This document shows positions 30,819 to 41,951 of a stretch of 64,000 nt of DNA, piece by piece. Numbering within the stretch: position 1 is the first letter of the stretch; every line of letters begins with the position of its first letter. The stretch covers positions 214,306 through 278,305 of the forward strand of contig NW_005201091.1 in assembly GCF_000372725.1 (NCBI RefSeq), written 5' to 3'. A program made the position numbers and the translations under genes. Origin of the DNA: Emiliania huxleyi CCMP1516. Taxonomy: Eukaryota; Haptophyta; Isochrysidales; Noelaerhabdaceae. The notes beneath the pieces were generated by a model. The model saw only the letters and a program-made list of their open reading frames with translations, was not told where the DNA came from and did no database searches.

Positions 30819-31817
30819 ATGAGCCGTTGCCGGAGACTGTCTGCGCTCTCGCTGCCGGTCGTCGTCCTGCTGCTGCTCCTTACGCGTCGGCTCGATCTGA
30901 CGCAGCTCTCAACCCAGTTCGCGCTATCTGCCATTGTGTCGCCGGTGCAGGCACTCTACCCACCGCCACAGCTGCTCGCACGCAGGGTGGCCGAGCGTAC
31001 GCCTCCGCACTTGGCGCGCGCGCAGTGGCGCGCGCAATACGCGCCGAGCAACGTCTCGATCGTCTCGATCGTGAGCTCTGGCTACCGGCAGTGGACAGAT
31101 CATCTGGTGGCGAACATGCGCGCGCTTGGCCTCCTATCTTACCTGAGGCTGATCACGAACGACGGTAGATGCCACGCGTACCTGCTCGCGAGCGGGATCA
31201 ACGTGCAGCTCACGCCCAGCTCGACGCGTGATGGATCGGGGTCAGCGGAGCTGCGTTACGGGACGGTGGGCTATCAGAAGCTCGTGCACCAGCTGCCCGC
31301 TGTCGTACTGCGGGAGTTCCGTGTAGGACGCTCGGTGCTCTTCCTGGATGCGGACATCACGCTTCTCGCCAACCCGCTTGCCTACCTCGCGCCACTGGGC
31401 GGGGACATGTATGTGCAAGATGATCTTCGCAAGCCCGATTCACGCTTCAATGGTGGCTTCTTCTTTGCCGCCGCCTCGTCGCAGACGGAGCGTGTCTTTA
31501 TCGACATGGACGAGTACATTCGTGCGCACCCGACCACAAATAATCAGCCTGCCTTCAACTGGGCTCTGCTGAGGCACGCGCGCCGCCTGCGCATCCACGT
31601 GCTCGATCCGCTCCTTTTTGCGAACGGCCAGGCCTTCTTCGACCTGGGCACTGCTGCCACGCGCATCTTGCCAGTGCTGGTGCACCACAACTTTGCAGTG
31701 GGTGTGGGCACCAAGGTGGAACGCGCGCGTCGCCACGGGCTGCTGGTTGAACGCGCCGACCTCGGCTCGCTGCTCGCGAACTACTCGATGGCCCACTTGT
31801 CGCGGACAGAGTCATGA
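30819..31817 (+). CDS. nucleotide-diphospho-sugar glycosyltransferase, type II membrane protein
   Basis: 332 residues, single exon. The ATG at 30819 was chosen because it precedes a signal anchor (ALSLPVVVLLLLLTRRLDL); the frame also opens at an upstream GTG, which is unlikely. The lumenal domain carries the metal/nucleotide-sugar DxD motif in SVLFLDADITLLANPL and the conserved pattern KPDSRFNGGFFFAAAS, followed by NNQPAFNWALL and VLVHHNFAVGVGTK. This layout is that of GT77-type (RGXT-like) and related transferases in the Golgi. Donor and acceptor sugars cannot be told. One possible N-glycosylation site (NYSM) lies near the end. Confidence 0.8.
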   Translation: MSRCRRLSALSLPVVVLLLLLTRRLDLTQLSTQFALSAIVSPVQALYPPPQLLARRVAERTPPHLARAQWRAQYAPSNVSIVSIVSSGYRQWTDHLVANMRALGLLSYLRLITNDGRCHAYLLASGINVQLTPSSTRDGSGSAELRYGTVGYQKLVHQLPAVVLREFRVGRSVLFLDADITLLANPLAYLAPLGGDMYVQDDLRKPDSRFNGGFFFAAASSQTERVFIDMDEYIRAHPTTNNQPAFNWALLRHARRLRIHVLDPLLFANGQAFFDLGTAATRILPVLVHHNFAVGVGTKVERARRHGLLVERADLGSLLANYSMAHLSRTES

Positions 31818-33106
31818 GCCCCTGTGGCGTGTGACCCTCCATTTCCCTCCCGTATTATAGACCCTTTTCCCGCCCCGGGGAATGGCGGGGGTGGGGTTAT
31901 ACGTCCGTCCGCCCCGCACGAGCCACTACGAGCTCGGCGGGGCGCGCCATTGCACACGGGGGTCCCCAGGGGTTTCATCCGGGGGTGTTAGAGGTTTCAT
32001 ACGGCTCTAGTGGGGTGTTGCACGTGAATGAAAGATTTTCCGCACTGCCGCTAAGCCCCGGTTTGGATGGGTCAAAAACGCGGTTTCTCGTCCCCCAAAA
32101 CCTCTCGAGACCTCCACCGCCAAGTTATGTCCCGGAGCTTTGCCGGCCAACAAGAGGGGACTTCTGCGCGGAGGCCAGAGAGGCCCGCGTGGGGGAACGC
32201 GAGCCGGATGGAGCCGTCGCGAGGGCACCGGTGCAGTGGTGGCAGCGGTACTAGTGCTGATCTCGGCTAGCATCGATTTGTATTGTGTTTTGCAGCGTTG
32301 TTACAGCGGCGCCCGTCGTCAAGATGAATGAGTCGCTCCGCCGGGAGAGCGTCTCACATGACAACATAACATACTCATACATGTATTCATTCATGACTCT
32401 CAGGCAGCGCCTTGTTGTCCTTCGGGAGTTCGCAGAAAAAGAAACGCCGATGCGTCTGCCCGTTCCCCTGTCCTGGACAGGCGCATCTGCCCGTTCCCCT
32501 GTGTCCCTGACATGGCACTGCTGCCATTCGCTCCTCCGACGGGATGCGCCTGCCGCACCTGCATCCTCCCGCGTGCACGATCGCCCGCCATGCATGCGTG
32601 TGTGTCTGTGTGCGAATTGAAAGCGAGTCGAGAGGCGCGACGCGCGCCCACTGACCCTATCCTTCCGCACGTGTGTGTGTTGCTGTCCCCTGTCCGTCAG
32701 CGTCTCCGTACTCCGACCGCGACGACACCACGGTTGGGTGTGCTCGTGTCTCGCGTGATCCGTGATGAGTCAGTTCGGTGTGCGGCCCTCTGTGGCGCGA
32801 CGAGCGCCCCTAGCCATATATGTCTGGACTGCGCAGGTGCGCAGCTGTACGAAGCGCTCTAGGGGAGGCACACTTTTTCGACTTTGGTGAAAGAAACGGC
32901 CGTGCACGCCCCATCGTGCACGTAGTTGGTAGTAACTCTACTTCGTGTGACGTAACGCGCTCTACGCAGTGGTACGACGCCGACTAGAAATAGAAAAAGT
33001 CTAAACACGGACTAGCACTAGGAGGGGTGGAGAGGAAGTGGAACGGCACAGACCCGAGACGGCGACCGCCACCGCACATATAGAGGTCGTATCGAGCCGC
33101 GCGCGG
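31818..33106. other. intergenic, no gene recognised
   Basis: Only short, composition-shifting frames. A 20-bp direct repeat centred on tctgcccgttcccctgt (32455 and 32485) shows the same duplication habit as the introns. The 3' regions of the flanking convergent genes lie here. Confidence 0.45.
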
Positions 33107-35095
33107 CTAACGCTTCTTCCTCTTCGCCTTTTTTCCCGCCCCTGCCTTGCCGCCCCCCATGCCTCCCCCGGCCGCCTTGGCCGCGCCGAAGCCCGTCTTG
33201 GTGGCGGCCGCCTCCTCCTCGCACGCGGCCCACCGCTGCAGCGCTGCCGAGTGGCCGTCGAGCGCCTCCATGCTGTCCATCAGCGAGTTGGTCAGCGCGC
33301 GCAGAGAGGCCTCCGACTTGGCGCCCCCGTACGCCGATCGGAGGTACCTGCAGGAAGGTTCCGAGAAGGTTCAGAGGAAGGCTCGGAGAACGTCTCGCCC
33401 CCGCCCGACGCTCGGAGTTGCATCCGCGTCTGCTCCGCCAGCACAGCCTCGTAGTGCTGCAGGACGCGCCGCGCCGCGCCGACCAAGCCAAGCCTCGCTG
33501 CGAGCTCCGCCGCCGTGGCGCCGCCCCAACGCACCGGCTCGCACTGCAGCAGCCGTTCTGCCAGCGAGGTGGCGGTCGCCTCCGACAGCGCATCCTCCTC
33601 CGCCCTCCTCGCCGCTGCCGCCGCCGCCGCCGCCTCCCTCGCCTCCCCCTTGGCCGCCCTGGCCAACTCCTTGCCCGCCCTCCTCTCCTCCTTGCCCGCC
33701 CCCGGCCCGAACGCACCCACCGCCGCCTCTGCCGCCGCCTCCGCCCTCGTCGCCGCGAGCGCTGCCCTCCTCGCCGCCTCGCCCGCGGGCACGGCCCGGC
33801 CGCCCCCCGCCCTTCGGCGGCCCCCGGCCCTTCGGCCGCCCCCGGCCGCCAAGTGCCGCGCAGACAGGAAGCCGAATGGGAGCGGCGCGTGCAGCCGCAG
33901 CCACTGCGGCAGCGGCAGCGCCTATGGGGAGGCTGCGAGAGAAAATTGGGGGGGGGGGGGGGGAGGTCCCCAGAAGAGGCGCTGCGCGGCAGACGGCAGC
34001 GCCGAGACGGGTGCCCCGTCCGACAAGGCGGCCGGCTGGCCGGCGCGCGTGAGCGCGTGCTGCCGAAGGTGCGCGTACGAGAGGCTCCAGATGTGCGAGT
34101 CGACGCCGACGGTGAGGTGGACGGAGGGCTGCGAGGCGACCTCGTCCTCGACCGGCTCGAGGAGCGTGTCGGTGGTGTGCGGGTAGCCGGCGGGAATGTA
34201 GAGCACCTATCAGGGTTTGGGATCCCTTGTGGTAGGGTACGCCACACTGACCCAGTAGCAAGGGGTGTGAGGGTGTGGGGATGTGGAGCTCCTGCCCCGG
34301 CTCCATCACAGTGTCGATCAGCAAGTCCTCCTCCACAAACTCCATGTGGTCGGTGCCTTTGCCGCGAGCGAACGGGTCGAGCGAGGGTGTCTTCCCTGGC
34401 GGGGGAGGCCGGTACACCCTCCACCGCTTTCGGCCCGTGCACTGCACGAGGACCACGTCCTGCGCGTCGGTGTGCAGCTGAGTCGAAGTGGCGAGGCCGG
34501 GCTTGCTCAGGTAGACGTTCAGCCAGATGGGCAGGCCGGTCGCCTCGAGCATGGCGAGCGAGATGCTGGCGAGCTTCGGGACGAGGAAGCCCGCGTTGAG
34601 CATCACGACCGTCGCAGAGTCCATCCGGGTGTCGACGTCTGCAAAGCTGAAGCCGGCTGCAAACGGCTGGTTGTAGACGCCTCCTTGGTGGCGCATGCCG
34701 CTGGCGACGAACTGGGGCGGGAGGAGGGTCACGTCGCGCGCCACGTCCTCCATCGTGAAGGCGCCCACCGCGAACTCCCAATGCTCCTCCAGCTTGAAGG
34801 CGACCTCTCCGAAGCCGTCGCTCACAAACGCTCGGTGGCTCACCAGAGTGCTGAAGGCGTGCCGCCAGGGCGCGGAGGCGAGCGGCTCGTGCGGTGCGGG
34901 CGCGGAGCTCTCCGCAGGCGCTGCGCGGATCGATGAGAGCGCAGCCTCAGTCGCGTCGAGGCTGGCCGCCACCGTCACCATCTCGCAGCCGCCACGCCGA
35001 CTGCGGCTCGGGCCGGCCAGCGCTGCGGCTCGAGTGGCGGGAGGGATGACGGGCCGGGTGAAGTGGAGCGTCGCAGAGGCGGCGATGAGGAGCAT
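33107..35095 (-). CDS. JmjC-domain (cupin) 2-oxoglutarate oxygenase with Ala-rich C-terminal extension
   Basis: The ATG at 35095 opens a short hydrophobic, Arg-rich leader that may target an organelle. The catalytic core contains LPIWLNVYLSKPG, then the Fe(II)-binding HxD in STQLHTDAQDVVLVQ, and GRKRWRVYRPP. After an 85-bp interruption, VLYIPAGYPHTTDTL supplies the distal His. The arrangement matches the ROX/MINA53-NO66 and JMJD type of protein hydroxylases; substrate unknown. The remaining ~250 residues are Ala/Arg/Glu-rich and helical ([20 protein letters not shown]), ending in a basic GKKAKRKKR tail that could be a nuclear signal. Introns: 34207-34291, one over the poly-G at 33951-33963 (edges uncertain) and 33348-33391. 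Confidence 0.8.
34207..34291 (-). other. JmjC gene intron, 85 bp, apparent GA-AG splice sites
   Basis: Coding strand: ggggcag|gagctccacatccc at the donor, ctgatag|gtgctctacattccc at the acceptor, diverged copies of one segment. 85 bp is not a multiple of three, and MEPGQ must join VLYIPAGYPH. The only in-phase GT would leave a 34-bp intron. GA-AG is the simplest reading. Confidence 0.5.
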
Positions 35096-35489
35096 TTGGG
35101 CGACTGGTCTCTGATCTCGCTGGCGCAGGGCGAACTAACGCAACAAGCTAGTGGGTCCCGCGGGGTGGCCCCGGCCGGGGGCGAAAAAAAGAAAAAAAAA
35201 GAGAAACGCGGTCGCCAACTGTCATGTCGGTAGCCGCTCTGCACCGCTCGCTGCTGGAGCGCGGTTGAAAAAATACGTCTTTCCTTCAAATTCGCTCTGC
35301 GGCGATGGTCCGATGGTTTTGTAACGCGAGAGAGAGAGAATTCTTGATACGAAACCACGACGACACACACCAGTCGACTCGCATCGGTTGCCTCCATGAA
35401 CGGCGGAGCTATTCTCGCGCCCACACCACACCTGGCTCCAACACGTGGACACGCCCATAGCTGGGGACACTACTAGGTCACGCATGGCA

Positions 35490-35996
35490 TCACAGAAGTT
35501 TTATCTCTGGGCCCCGAAAGGCATCTCTAGCAGTGTCGTTACACATGCCCCCTCCCCTCCTGGGCGCATGCGCCTCACGTCTCGCCAGAGCATAAGCCCT
35601 TGGCGTGTGGCGAGACGAGTTTTTCGCCATTGCAGCGAGCAGCAAGCCGCCCGCCGCAAACAGCCGGAGGCCTAAGTCGTAAGTGCCTCGCCACCCTAGG
35701 AGCAGCCGAGCGCAGTCGAGCTGGCCCTCCTGGCACGCGATGGCCAGCGCGGTGGAGCCACGGCCCGTCGTCGCCCCCACGCTCGCGCCGCTCTCGAGCA
35801 GCAGCCGCACGGCGTCGGCCTGCCCGTGCTGAGCGGCCCAGCCAAGCAGCGTGAAGTTGTTCTTGGCCTCGAGCCGCGCGTCGAGCAGGGCCGTGAGCGC
35901 CGGGCCGCGCGTCCGCCCGGAGAGGAGGGCGCGCAGCGAGCCCAGGTTGCCCTGGCGCAGCTCGGCGGGCACGACCGGGCTGATGGCGCCGCTCAT
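35490..35996 (-). CDS. small ankyrin-repeat protein
   Basis: 168 residues from the ATG at 35996; the upstream frame is open but lies in the leader region. Residues about 10-95 form two to three ankyrin repeats (NNFTLLGWAAQHGQADAV, RLLLESGASVG, GSTALAIACQEGQLDCARLLL). After LLLG the sequence stops looking like a repeat, and a donor-like site occurs there, so the true 3' half may be in another exon between 35100 and 35690. Ankyrin repeats mediate protein binding. It is divergent from the MetRS gene (36288), with 291 bp between the starts. Confidence 0.6.
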   Translation of the reverse strand: MSGAISPVVPAELRQGNLGSLRALLSGRTRGPALTALLDARLEAKNNFTLLGWAAQHGQADAVRLLLESGASVGATTGRGSTALAIACQEGQLDCARLLLGWRGTYDLGLRLFAAGGLLLAAMAKNSSRHTPRAYALARREAHAPRRGGGMCNDTARDAFRGPEIKLL

Positions 35997-36287
35997 GGCG
36001 ATTGATTCCGCCGCCGCCACCGCCGCCACAAAAGAGCCATACTGTGTGCTCTTCCGGAGCCCCGCCGGGCGAAGTAAAATTCTTCCCGTAAAGAGTTTAG
36101 GTTTATTGAAAGAAAGAAAACGGAAAAAAGGAGGAATGGAGGACGGCACGCCGCCACCACACAGGGATTTTAGACCTACGACAGGGACCGAGACCTCGTA
36201 GCGAGAATTCTTTTCTACGCTGCCAAAGTGCGGAAGCGGCCCGGAGAGGCTGCTCTCCGCCGCCCCCCGCCGCCCCTCGATCGCCGC

Positions 36288-39200
36288 ATGCGTCAGCCTG
36301 TCCTCGCGGCGATGCTCCTCGGCCTCGCCTCTCCGTCGCGCGGCGCGTCGCTTGCTGCGGCGCGCGCGAGCCGCGCGCTGCGAGTGCGCTCCGGCCGCGC
36401 CTTTGCGTCAGCCTCGGCGGTGGCAAAGGAGCCTCGGTTCATCACGACGCCGATCTATTACGTGAACGGGCAGCCGCACATCGGCCACGTGTACACCTCC
36501 CTCGCCTGCGACGTCGTCGCCCGCTTCTCGCGCCTCGACGGCCACAAGGTCCTCTTTCTGACCGGCACGGACGAGCACGGCCAAAAGGTGGAGCAGTCGG
36601 CCTGCAAGGCGGGCGAGTCGCCGCAGGACTTTGCCGACCGCGTCTCCGACACCTTCCGCGCGCTGCTGCCTCTGTACGACTTCTCCGTCGACCAGTTCAT
36701 CCGGACCACCGAGGCGAGGCACAAAGAGGCTGCGGCGGCGCTCTGGTCGGCGCTGGTCGAGTCGGGGGACTTGTACCTCGGCGCGTACGAGGGGTGGTAC
36801 TCGGTCCGGGACGAGTGCTTCTACACCGAGGAGGAGCTGGTCGACGGCAACGCGCCGACGGGGGCAGAGGTGGAGTGGGTGGCCGAGTCGTCTTACTTCT
36901 TCCGCCTCTCGCGCTACCGGCAGAGACTCGAGGAGCACCTCCTCGCCAAGCCTACGCTCGGTGTCTCTCGGTGTCTCTCGGTATCTCTCGGTCTCTCTCG
37001 GTAGGAGCACATCCTCGCCAACCCGGACTTCATCGGCCCCGCCTCGCGCCGCAACGAGGCCCTCGCCCCCTCTGCGCCATGTCCACGACACACGCCCACG
37101 ACCCCACGACATGTCCACGACATGCCCACGACACGTCCACGACACGTCCACGACACGTCCACGACACGTCCCCACGACACGTCCACGACACGCCCACCAC
37201 ACGCCCACCACACGTCCACGACACGCCCACGACACGCCCACGACACGCCCACGACACGTCCACGACACGCGTCCACGACACGCCAACGACACGTCCACGA
37301 CACGCCCACGACACGCCCACGACACGCCCACGACACGCCCACGACACGCCCACCACACGCCCGCCACACGCCCACCACACGCCCACCACACGCCCGCCAC
37401 ACGCCCACCACACGCCCACCACACGCCCACGACACGCCCACCACACGCCCGCCACACGCCCACCACACGCCCACCACACGCCCGCCACACGCCCCGCAGG
37501 TGCTCGCCTTCATGCGCGATGGACTGCGCGACCTCTCCGTCTCGCGCACGACCTTTACGTGGGGCGTGCCGGTGCCAGGGCCGCCACCGCCGGACGGCCT
37601 CTCGCATGTGATGTACGTCTGGCTCGACGCGCTCACAAACTACCTCACCGCCCTCGGGTACCCCGACACCGAGGCTGCGGACTTCCGCTCCTTTTGGCCC
37701 GCGTCGCTGCACGTCGTCGGCAAGGACATCCTGCGCTTCCACGCAATCTACTGGCCCGCCTTTCTGATGGCGGCGGGCCTGCCGCTGCCGAAGCGCCTCT
37801 TCGCGCACGGCTGGTGGATGAACGAGGGCGAGAAGATGTCCAAGTCAGTCGGCAACGTCGTCGACCCGGTGGCGCTGGTGCAGAGGTACGGCCCCGACCC
37901 GGTGCGCCACTTCCTCCTCTCGGACGTCCTCCTGCTTGATGAATGGTTCTCACCGGAATGAATGAATGTCATCAAGGTCCGCCACTTCCTCCTCTCGGAC
38001 GTCACTTTCGGCGCAGACGGTGACTTCTCCGAGAAGAAGCTTGTCGAGTCGTCCAATGCCAAGCTCGCAAACGAGCCTAGAAGCGGAATACGTCTTCCTG
38101 TGTATCACAACTAGCGCTCGAGATAACACGTACTCAACTGCATTCGGCCGTCTTCCCTTTTCTCCGCTGTCCTCGTACCCCTCGTATTCGCGCGGTGCTC
38201 CGAGTACTCTGCACGACACCGTCTCCCCGCCCAACACTGGCGTCTTCAGCGCACAGGCCAACGAGCTTGGCAACCTCGCGTACCGCACCCTCTCCTTCAC
38301 GCAGAAGCAGTGCGGCGGCGCCGTGCCCGCGCCGGACGCCTTTTCCGAGGACGACCTGCAGCTGCTTGCCGAGGCGGCGGCTCTGCTGCCGCAGCTGCGC
38401 ACGCACGTCGACTCGATGGCGCTGCACCGGTACTCGCAGGGGGTGTCTGGGCTCGCCTCCGCTGCCAACCGCTACATCGACGTGCAGGCGCCGTGGGCGC
38501 TCAAGAAGAGCGAGCCGGCGCGGATGCGGACGGTGCTGTACGTGCTGATCGAGGTGCTCCGCCACCTTGCGCTGTACTCTCAGCCGGTCACGCCCCGCAT
38601 CGGCGCTGCGCTGCTCGAGCAGCTCGGCGCGAGATCTAGCCGAGATACAGCTGAGGCATAGCCGAAATACAGCCGAAACACAGCCGAAACACAGCCGAAA
38701 CCAGCCGAGGTACAGCCGAGGTACAGCCGAGGTACAGCCGAGGTGCAGCCGAGGTACAGCCGAGGTGCAGCCGAGGTGCAGCCGAGGTACAGCCGAGGTG
38801 CAGCCGAGGCATAGCCGAGGCATAGCCGAGGTCTGCTCGAGCAGCTTCCCCCCGACCCTCTCCGACCCTACCTCCAGGCGTGCCCGAGGGGGGCGGACGC
38901 TCCTTCGCCGCTGTCGGGGAGGGGAGCGCCCTGCAGCCTGGCCAGCCGCTGCCTCCGCCCAGGATCGTCTTCCAACGCATCGAGGAGGTGGACGAGGCGG
39001 AGGGCGGAGGGGAGGCGCCTCCGGCGGCGGCGGCGCTGACGGCGGCGCTGACGGCGGCGGAGGAGGCGGCGCTGGTGGCGGAGGTAGGGGCGGCGGGCGA
39101 GAGAGTGCGCAGCCTGAAGGCGAGCGGCGCGGGCAGCGAGGAGGTTGGCGGCGCGGTGGCGACGCTTCTCGAGCTCAAGGCGCGAGACTGGCCGAGATCG

Positions 39201-39430
39201 AGTCGAGACTCGCCGAGATTCGTCCAGATTGGCCACGCAGCGCGAGTGATGCGAGAGCGTCGAGACAGGCACCTCCCTCCTCTTTGGGAGACCCGAGCAC
39301 CTCCCGGAAAGACTCATACCCGCTGAGGCAGCCGCGCCGCGCCTTCGCCCTGCAGGCACGGCTGCCGCCCGATCACGAGCTGAACGCCAAGCCCGCAAAG
39401 AAGAAGAAGTCGAAGGCCGCCAAGGCGTGA
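36288..39430 (+). CDS. methionyl-tRNA synthetase, probably organellar, with C-terminal WHEP domain
   Basis: Charges tRNA-Met with methionine. The ATG at 36288 precedes a ~45-residue Arg/Ala/Ser leader typical of a mitochondrial or plastid presequence. Class I signatures are present: HIGH as PHIGHVYTS (36476), [12 protein letters not shown], the KMSKS loop as [10 protein letters not shown] (37830), and the anticodon-binding helical domain up to ALLEQLG (38626). The tail [17 protein letters not shown] plus ATLLELKA is a WHEP domain, here at the C-terminus, ending [10 protein letters not shown]. Inferred introns: 36933-37004, 37059-37499, 37902-37976, 38067-38256, 38627-38877, 39180-39355. Donors are GC in four, GT in one and apparently GA in one. 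Confidence 0.9.
36933..37004 (+). other. MetRS intron, 72 bp, apparent GA-AG, 10-bp gtgtctctcg array
   Basis: ctcgag|gagcacctcctcgcca at the donor and cggtag|gagcacatcctcgcca at the acceptor. The segment carries an in-frame TAG, so it must be removed; one copy of EHILANPDF is expected. A 42-bp GT-AG intron at 36963 is an alternative but would insert ten extra residues. Confidence 0.5.
37059..37499 (+). other. MetRS intron, 441 bp, 11-bp cacgacacgcc array, GC-AG
   Basis: The donor is aacgag|gccctcgcc and the acceptor cccgcag|gtgctcgcc. The interior is about 37 units of cacgacacgtc/cacgacacgcc/caccacacgcc. Read on the coding strand this is the same unit, in the same orientation, as the BTAF1 introns at 9559 and 14848. 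Confidence 0.8.
37902..37976 (+). other. MetRS intron, 75 bp, 27-bp direct repeat, GT-AG
   Basis: gtgcgccacttcctcctctc plus ggacgtc at 37902 and gtccgccacttcctcctctc plus ggacgtc at 37977 differ at one base. Without removal the frame ends shortly after. The join reads [22 protein letters not shown]. The interior carries gaatgaatgaat rather than an 11-bp array. Confidence 0.8.
38640..38832. repeat. 11-bp minisatellite gccgaggtaca inside a MetRS intron
   Basis: About 17 units with gccgaaacaca and gccgaggtgca variants. The same family occurs in BTAF1 but in the opposite orientation relative to transcription. Confidence 0.8.
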
Positions 39431-40501
39431 GAGCGGTCGAGCGGGCTAGGGGCTACGTAGCGTGTGAGAGGGAAGGGAAGTCCGCTTGGATTCACTGCGA
39501 GATCGGCCGTCCGATCGTGTGTTTTTGATTGATCACAAAAGTACGAGACGACTCCTCCTCTTCATTTTCGCAGCGTCGCCAGTGCGCAGTGAAACCACCC
39601 CCTTTCCAACCGTCTCAGGGACGGACGCATTTGCCCCCTTTCAAAGGCGGTTTCGAAGTTGATGAGACCTCGCCCCCCCCTCTCCAATGAAAGGCGTAAA
39701 AAGAGGCGCGGAACAGGCCGGAACCGCCGCTTGCACGTGGGTCACACAATGGCAGCGCTCCAGACGCGCTCTGGTAGCTGCCAATGAAGCTGCAGCCCAT
39801 CGCGCGCGCGCCGGACGGCCACTGCACCTCCACTGCATTGCCCTCCTGCACCGAGCGACGCGTCAAACCTTTGTTGCTGCCCATGACCGCCGGCGGCTCC
39901 GAGCTCGGGCGAGCGAGCCCTGGCTGAGCTGAGCCACTGCGGTCGCAATTGCAGCGCTGCGGTCGGTGCAGAGTGGCCGTGCGCGTACGGCGTCGTACGC
40001 GCACGGCCGCTCTGCCTCAGTGGCGTGCGGCTTGGGCCAACTGGAGGTCGCTCTCCGACCTCGCTCGCCGAGCTCACAATCCGGCGCGAGCCGCATCGAG
40101 TGGAAGTTCGACTTCAGCTGCCGCGAGTGGATGGACTGCCTTGTCGAGTGCAAGCAGTTGGGCTCCGCCGGGAGCATGTGGTGCAACATGTTCTCTGGGC
40201 GCCAGCAGACGCGAGCGCGCGAGCGCGTGTTGAAACGGACGCTCCATAGCAACACTCGAGATACACTCGAAGGGGTACACGTTTTCTTTTCGGGTTTCGT
40301 GGGTTATAGTGCACTTGGAAGCGACGAAACCGAAGACGGTTGGCCCCGGGGTGGTTTCACTGCGGAAGACTTCTTCTACACCAGTAAACCGAAACCCGTC
40401 GGCGTTAATAAAACTCCTCTGCGCTATCAGGGGCCGTTGTCCAGTCCGCGACTGACTACTAGAGACTCTCTGCTGGCCCGGCCCGCTCTTCACTTCTTTA
40501 C
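39431..40501. other. intergenic, no secure gene
   Basis: One plus-strand frame (40080-40590) contains protein-like stretches such as RIEWKFDFSCREWMDCL and GSAGSMWCNMFSG, but there is no start, no family and no support from neighbours. It may be an exon of an unrecognised gene. The hairpin at 39968 lies here. Confidence 0.35.
39968..40015. repeat. strong hairpin, 22-bp stem with 4-nt loop
   Basis: 39968-39989 (gcagagtggccgtgcgcgta and cg) and 39994-40015 are reverse complements with one mismatch (G-T on one strand), separated by gcgt. The stem is GC-rich and would fold readily as RNA or cruciform DNA. Confidence 0.75.
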
Positions 40502-41951
40502 CTACCTGCCCCATGGCCCTTCCCCCTTCTCTCCTCTCTTCTCCCCTCTCTCTCCGATCGGCGCATACAGCAGCGCGTCGAGCCAGTAAGGGAAGAAGGC
40601 CTTCGCGAGGTCAAATTCTTGTCGCTGCATCCGCTCCCACGTGTGCTCGAGGAAGTCAGTTGTCACGTTGGCCCAGTCCTCCACTTGCACGACCGGCATT
40701 CCCTATGCATCGTAAGAGCGTAAGAGAGGGCGTCGTGTGCGGTGCCTGAGCCGGTGTGTCGAGCCTCCCACAGCGGGGCGAGGCCCGGATCAGCGTCGAC
40801 GAGCGGGATAGCGCCTATGCGCGCACTCACGGGCGGCGTGGTAGGCGGGAAGCAAGGGCGGCGCCTGCTCTGGATGGAAGTCGCGCCGGAGGCCAGCGCC
40901 TCCCACTCCCGGTGGTTGTTGTGACCCGTGCCCCACGGAGAGAAGACGAACTTGGAGTCGAGTATCTGCTCACTCGCCCTTTCCGCGCAGCGCGGCCCGC
41001 GCGGCTCGCAGTCGAACCTAAGTCCGTTTGAGCCACGGCTCTCCTTCACGGGTGGGGCCGAGACTATGCTGGCGGTCGGACACCCGTTCTTGCGCAGCGC
41101 CTCCATCTTTGTTGCGCGCCGCGCCGCAGGAGGTATCCGCCTTCCGTCGTAGCGGCCGTAGAGGGTCATGCAGCTGCACCACAGCAGCAGTGGCCGCTCG
41201 CGACGCTCCAAGCCCCTCCCAGACGCCTCGCCCGCCCGGAGCATGCGATCCGTCGTGTCGGTGTTGAAGACGCCGCGCGGGAACGGGTGCAGCTTTGGAT
41301 GGCTCAGCCGCGGCGAGCTCACAAACCAGGCTGCGAGGCGGCTATCGTTGAGCCGCGCAGCGGCGCTCGGCTGAGGGAGGGGTGGGTCCCCGATTTGCAC
41401 CAGCACGACGCTTTCCATCCCCCGGCTCTCGAGAGAAGGCAGGAAGCCCTTCGCGGTCGCATCGCCGTTGCCGTGCACGACGATGAGGTGCGAGGCTCCA
41501 CACGTCCTCTCACCTCTGACTGCGGGCGGGCTCTCGAGCACCTGTGGCGGTGGCGAAGAAGTCAAGAGATCGTCCTCTGTCCTCACATGCACCCAAAATG
41601 TCCCGTCGAGCCAGTCACCTCCTTGTCGTAGACGGCACCCACCTCTGCAAACCTGAGATCTGAGTTGTGGCCGATCAGGACAGACTCAACGAGCGGGATG
41701 CCGTGCCGCAAAGTGTAGGAGCGGTTTAGCGCTGCGCTCCAATACCGCACGCGGACCTGGCACGCCCGCCCCGCCTCAAGCATGCAGCAACGGAAGCATG
41801 CGCCAATGCGGCTATAGGGAGTGCTCCATGCCGGGATGGAACTGCGCAGGCACCCAGTGCTCCATGCAGGTAGACAGCTGGCTCCGCTTGCTGGCGGTTC
41901 AACCCCGTGGCGAAGGCACTGCTCGACGAGGCTGGTGGGAGCTGGCCGCAT
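40502..41951 (-). CDS. exostosin-like glycosyltransferase (GT47 family), frame partly unresolved
   Basis: The conserved GT47 core is clear. SKFVFSPWGTGHNNHREWEA continues LASG, and after removal of a GC-AG intron (40815-40886, 72 bp) AIPLVDADPGLAPLWE. A second GC-AG intron (40703-40764, 62 bp) leads to GMPVVQVEDWANVTTDFLE and a helical C-terminus ending at 40502. Upstream, LIVVHGNGDATAKGF, PFPRGVFNTDTTDRM and LLLWCSCMTLYGRYDGRR fit the N-terminal half of an exostosin fold. The frame changes near 41600, where an intron or sequence error is needed, and the start (ATG 41951) is provisional. Such enzymes build Golgi polysaccharides; specificity unknown. Confidence 0.65.

Noticed and set aside
36408..37808. 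466-residue minus-strand frame through the MetRS gene
   Set aside because: It is the shadow of MetRS exons plus the 11-bp cacgacacgcc array.
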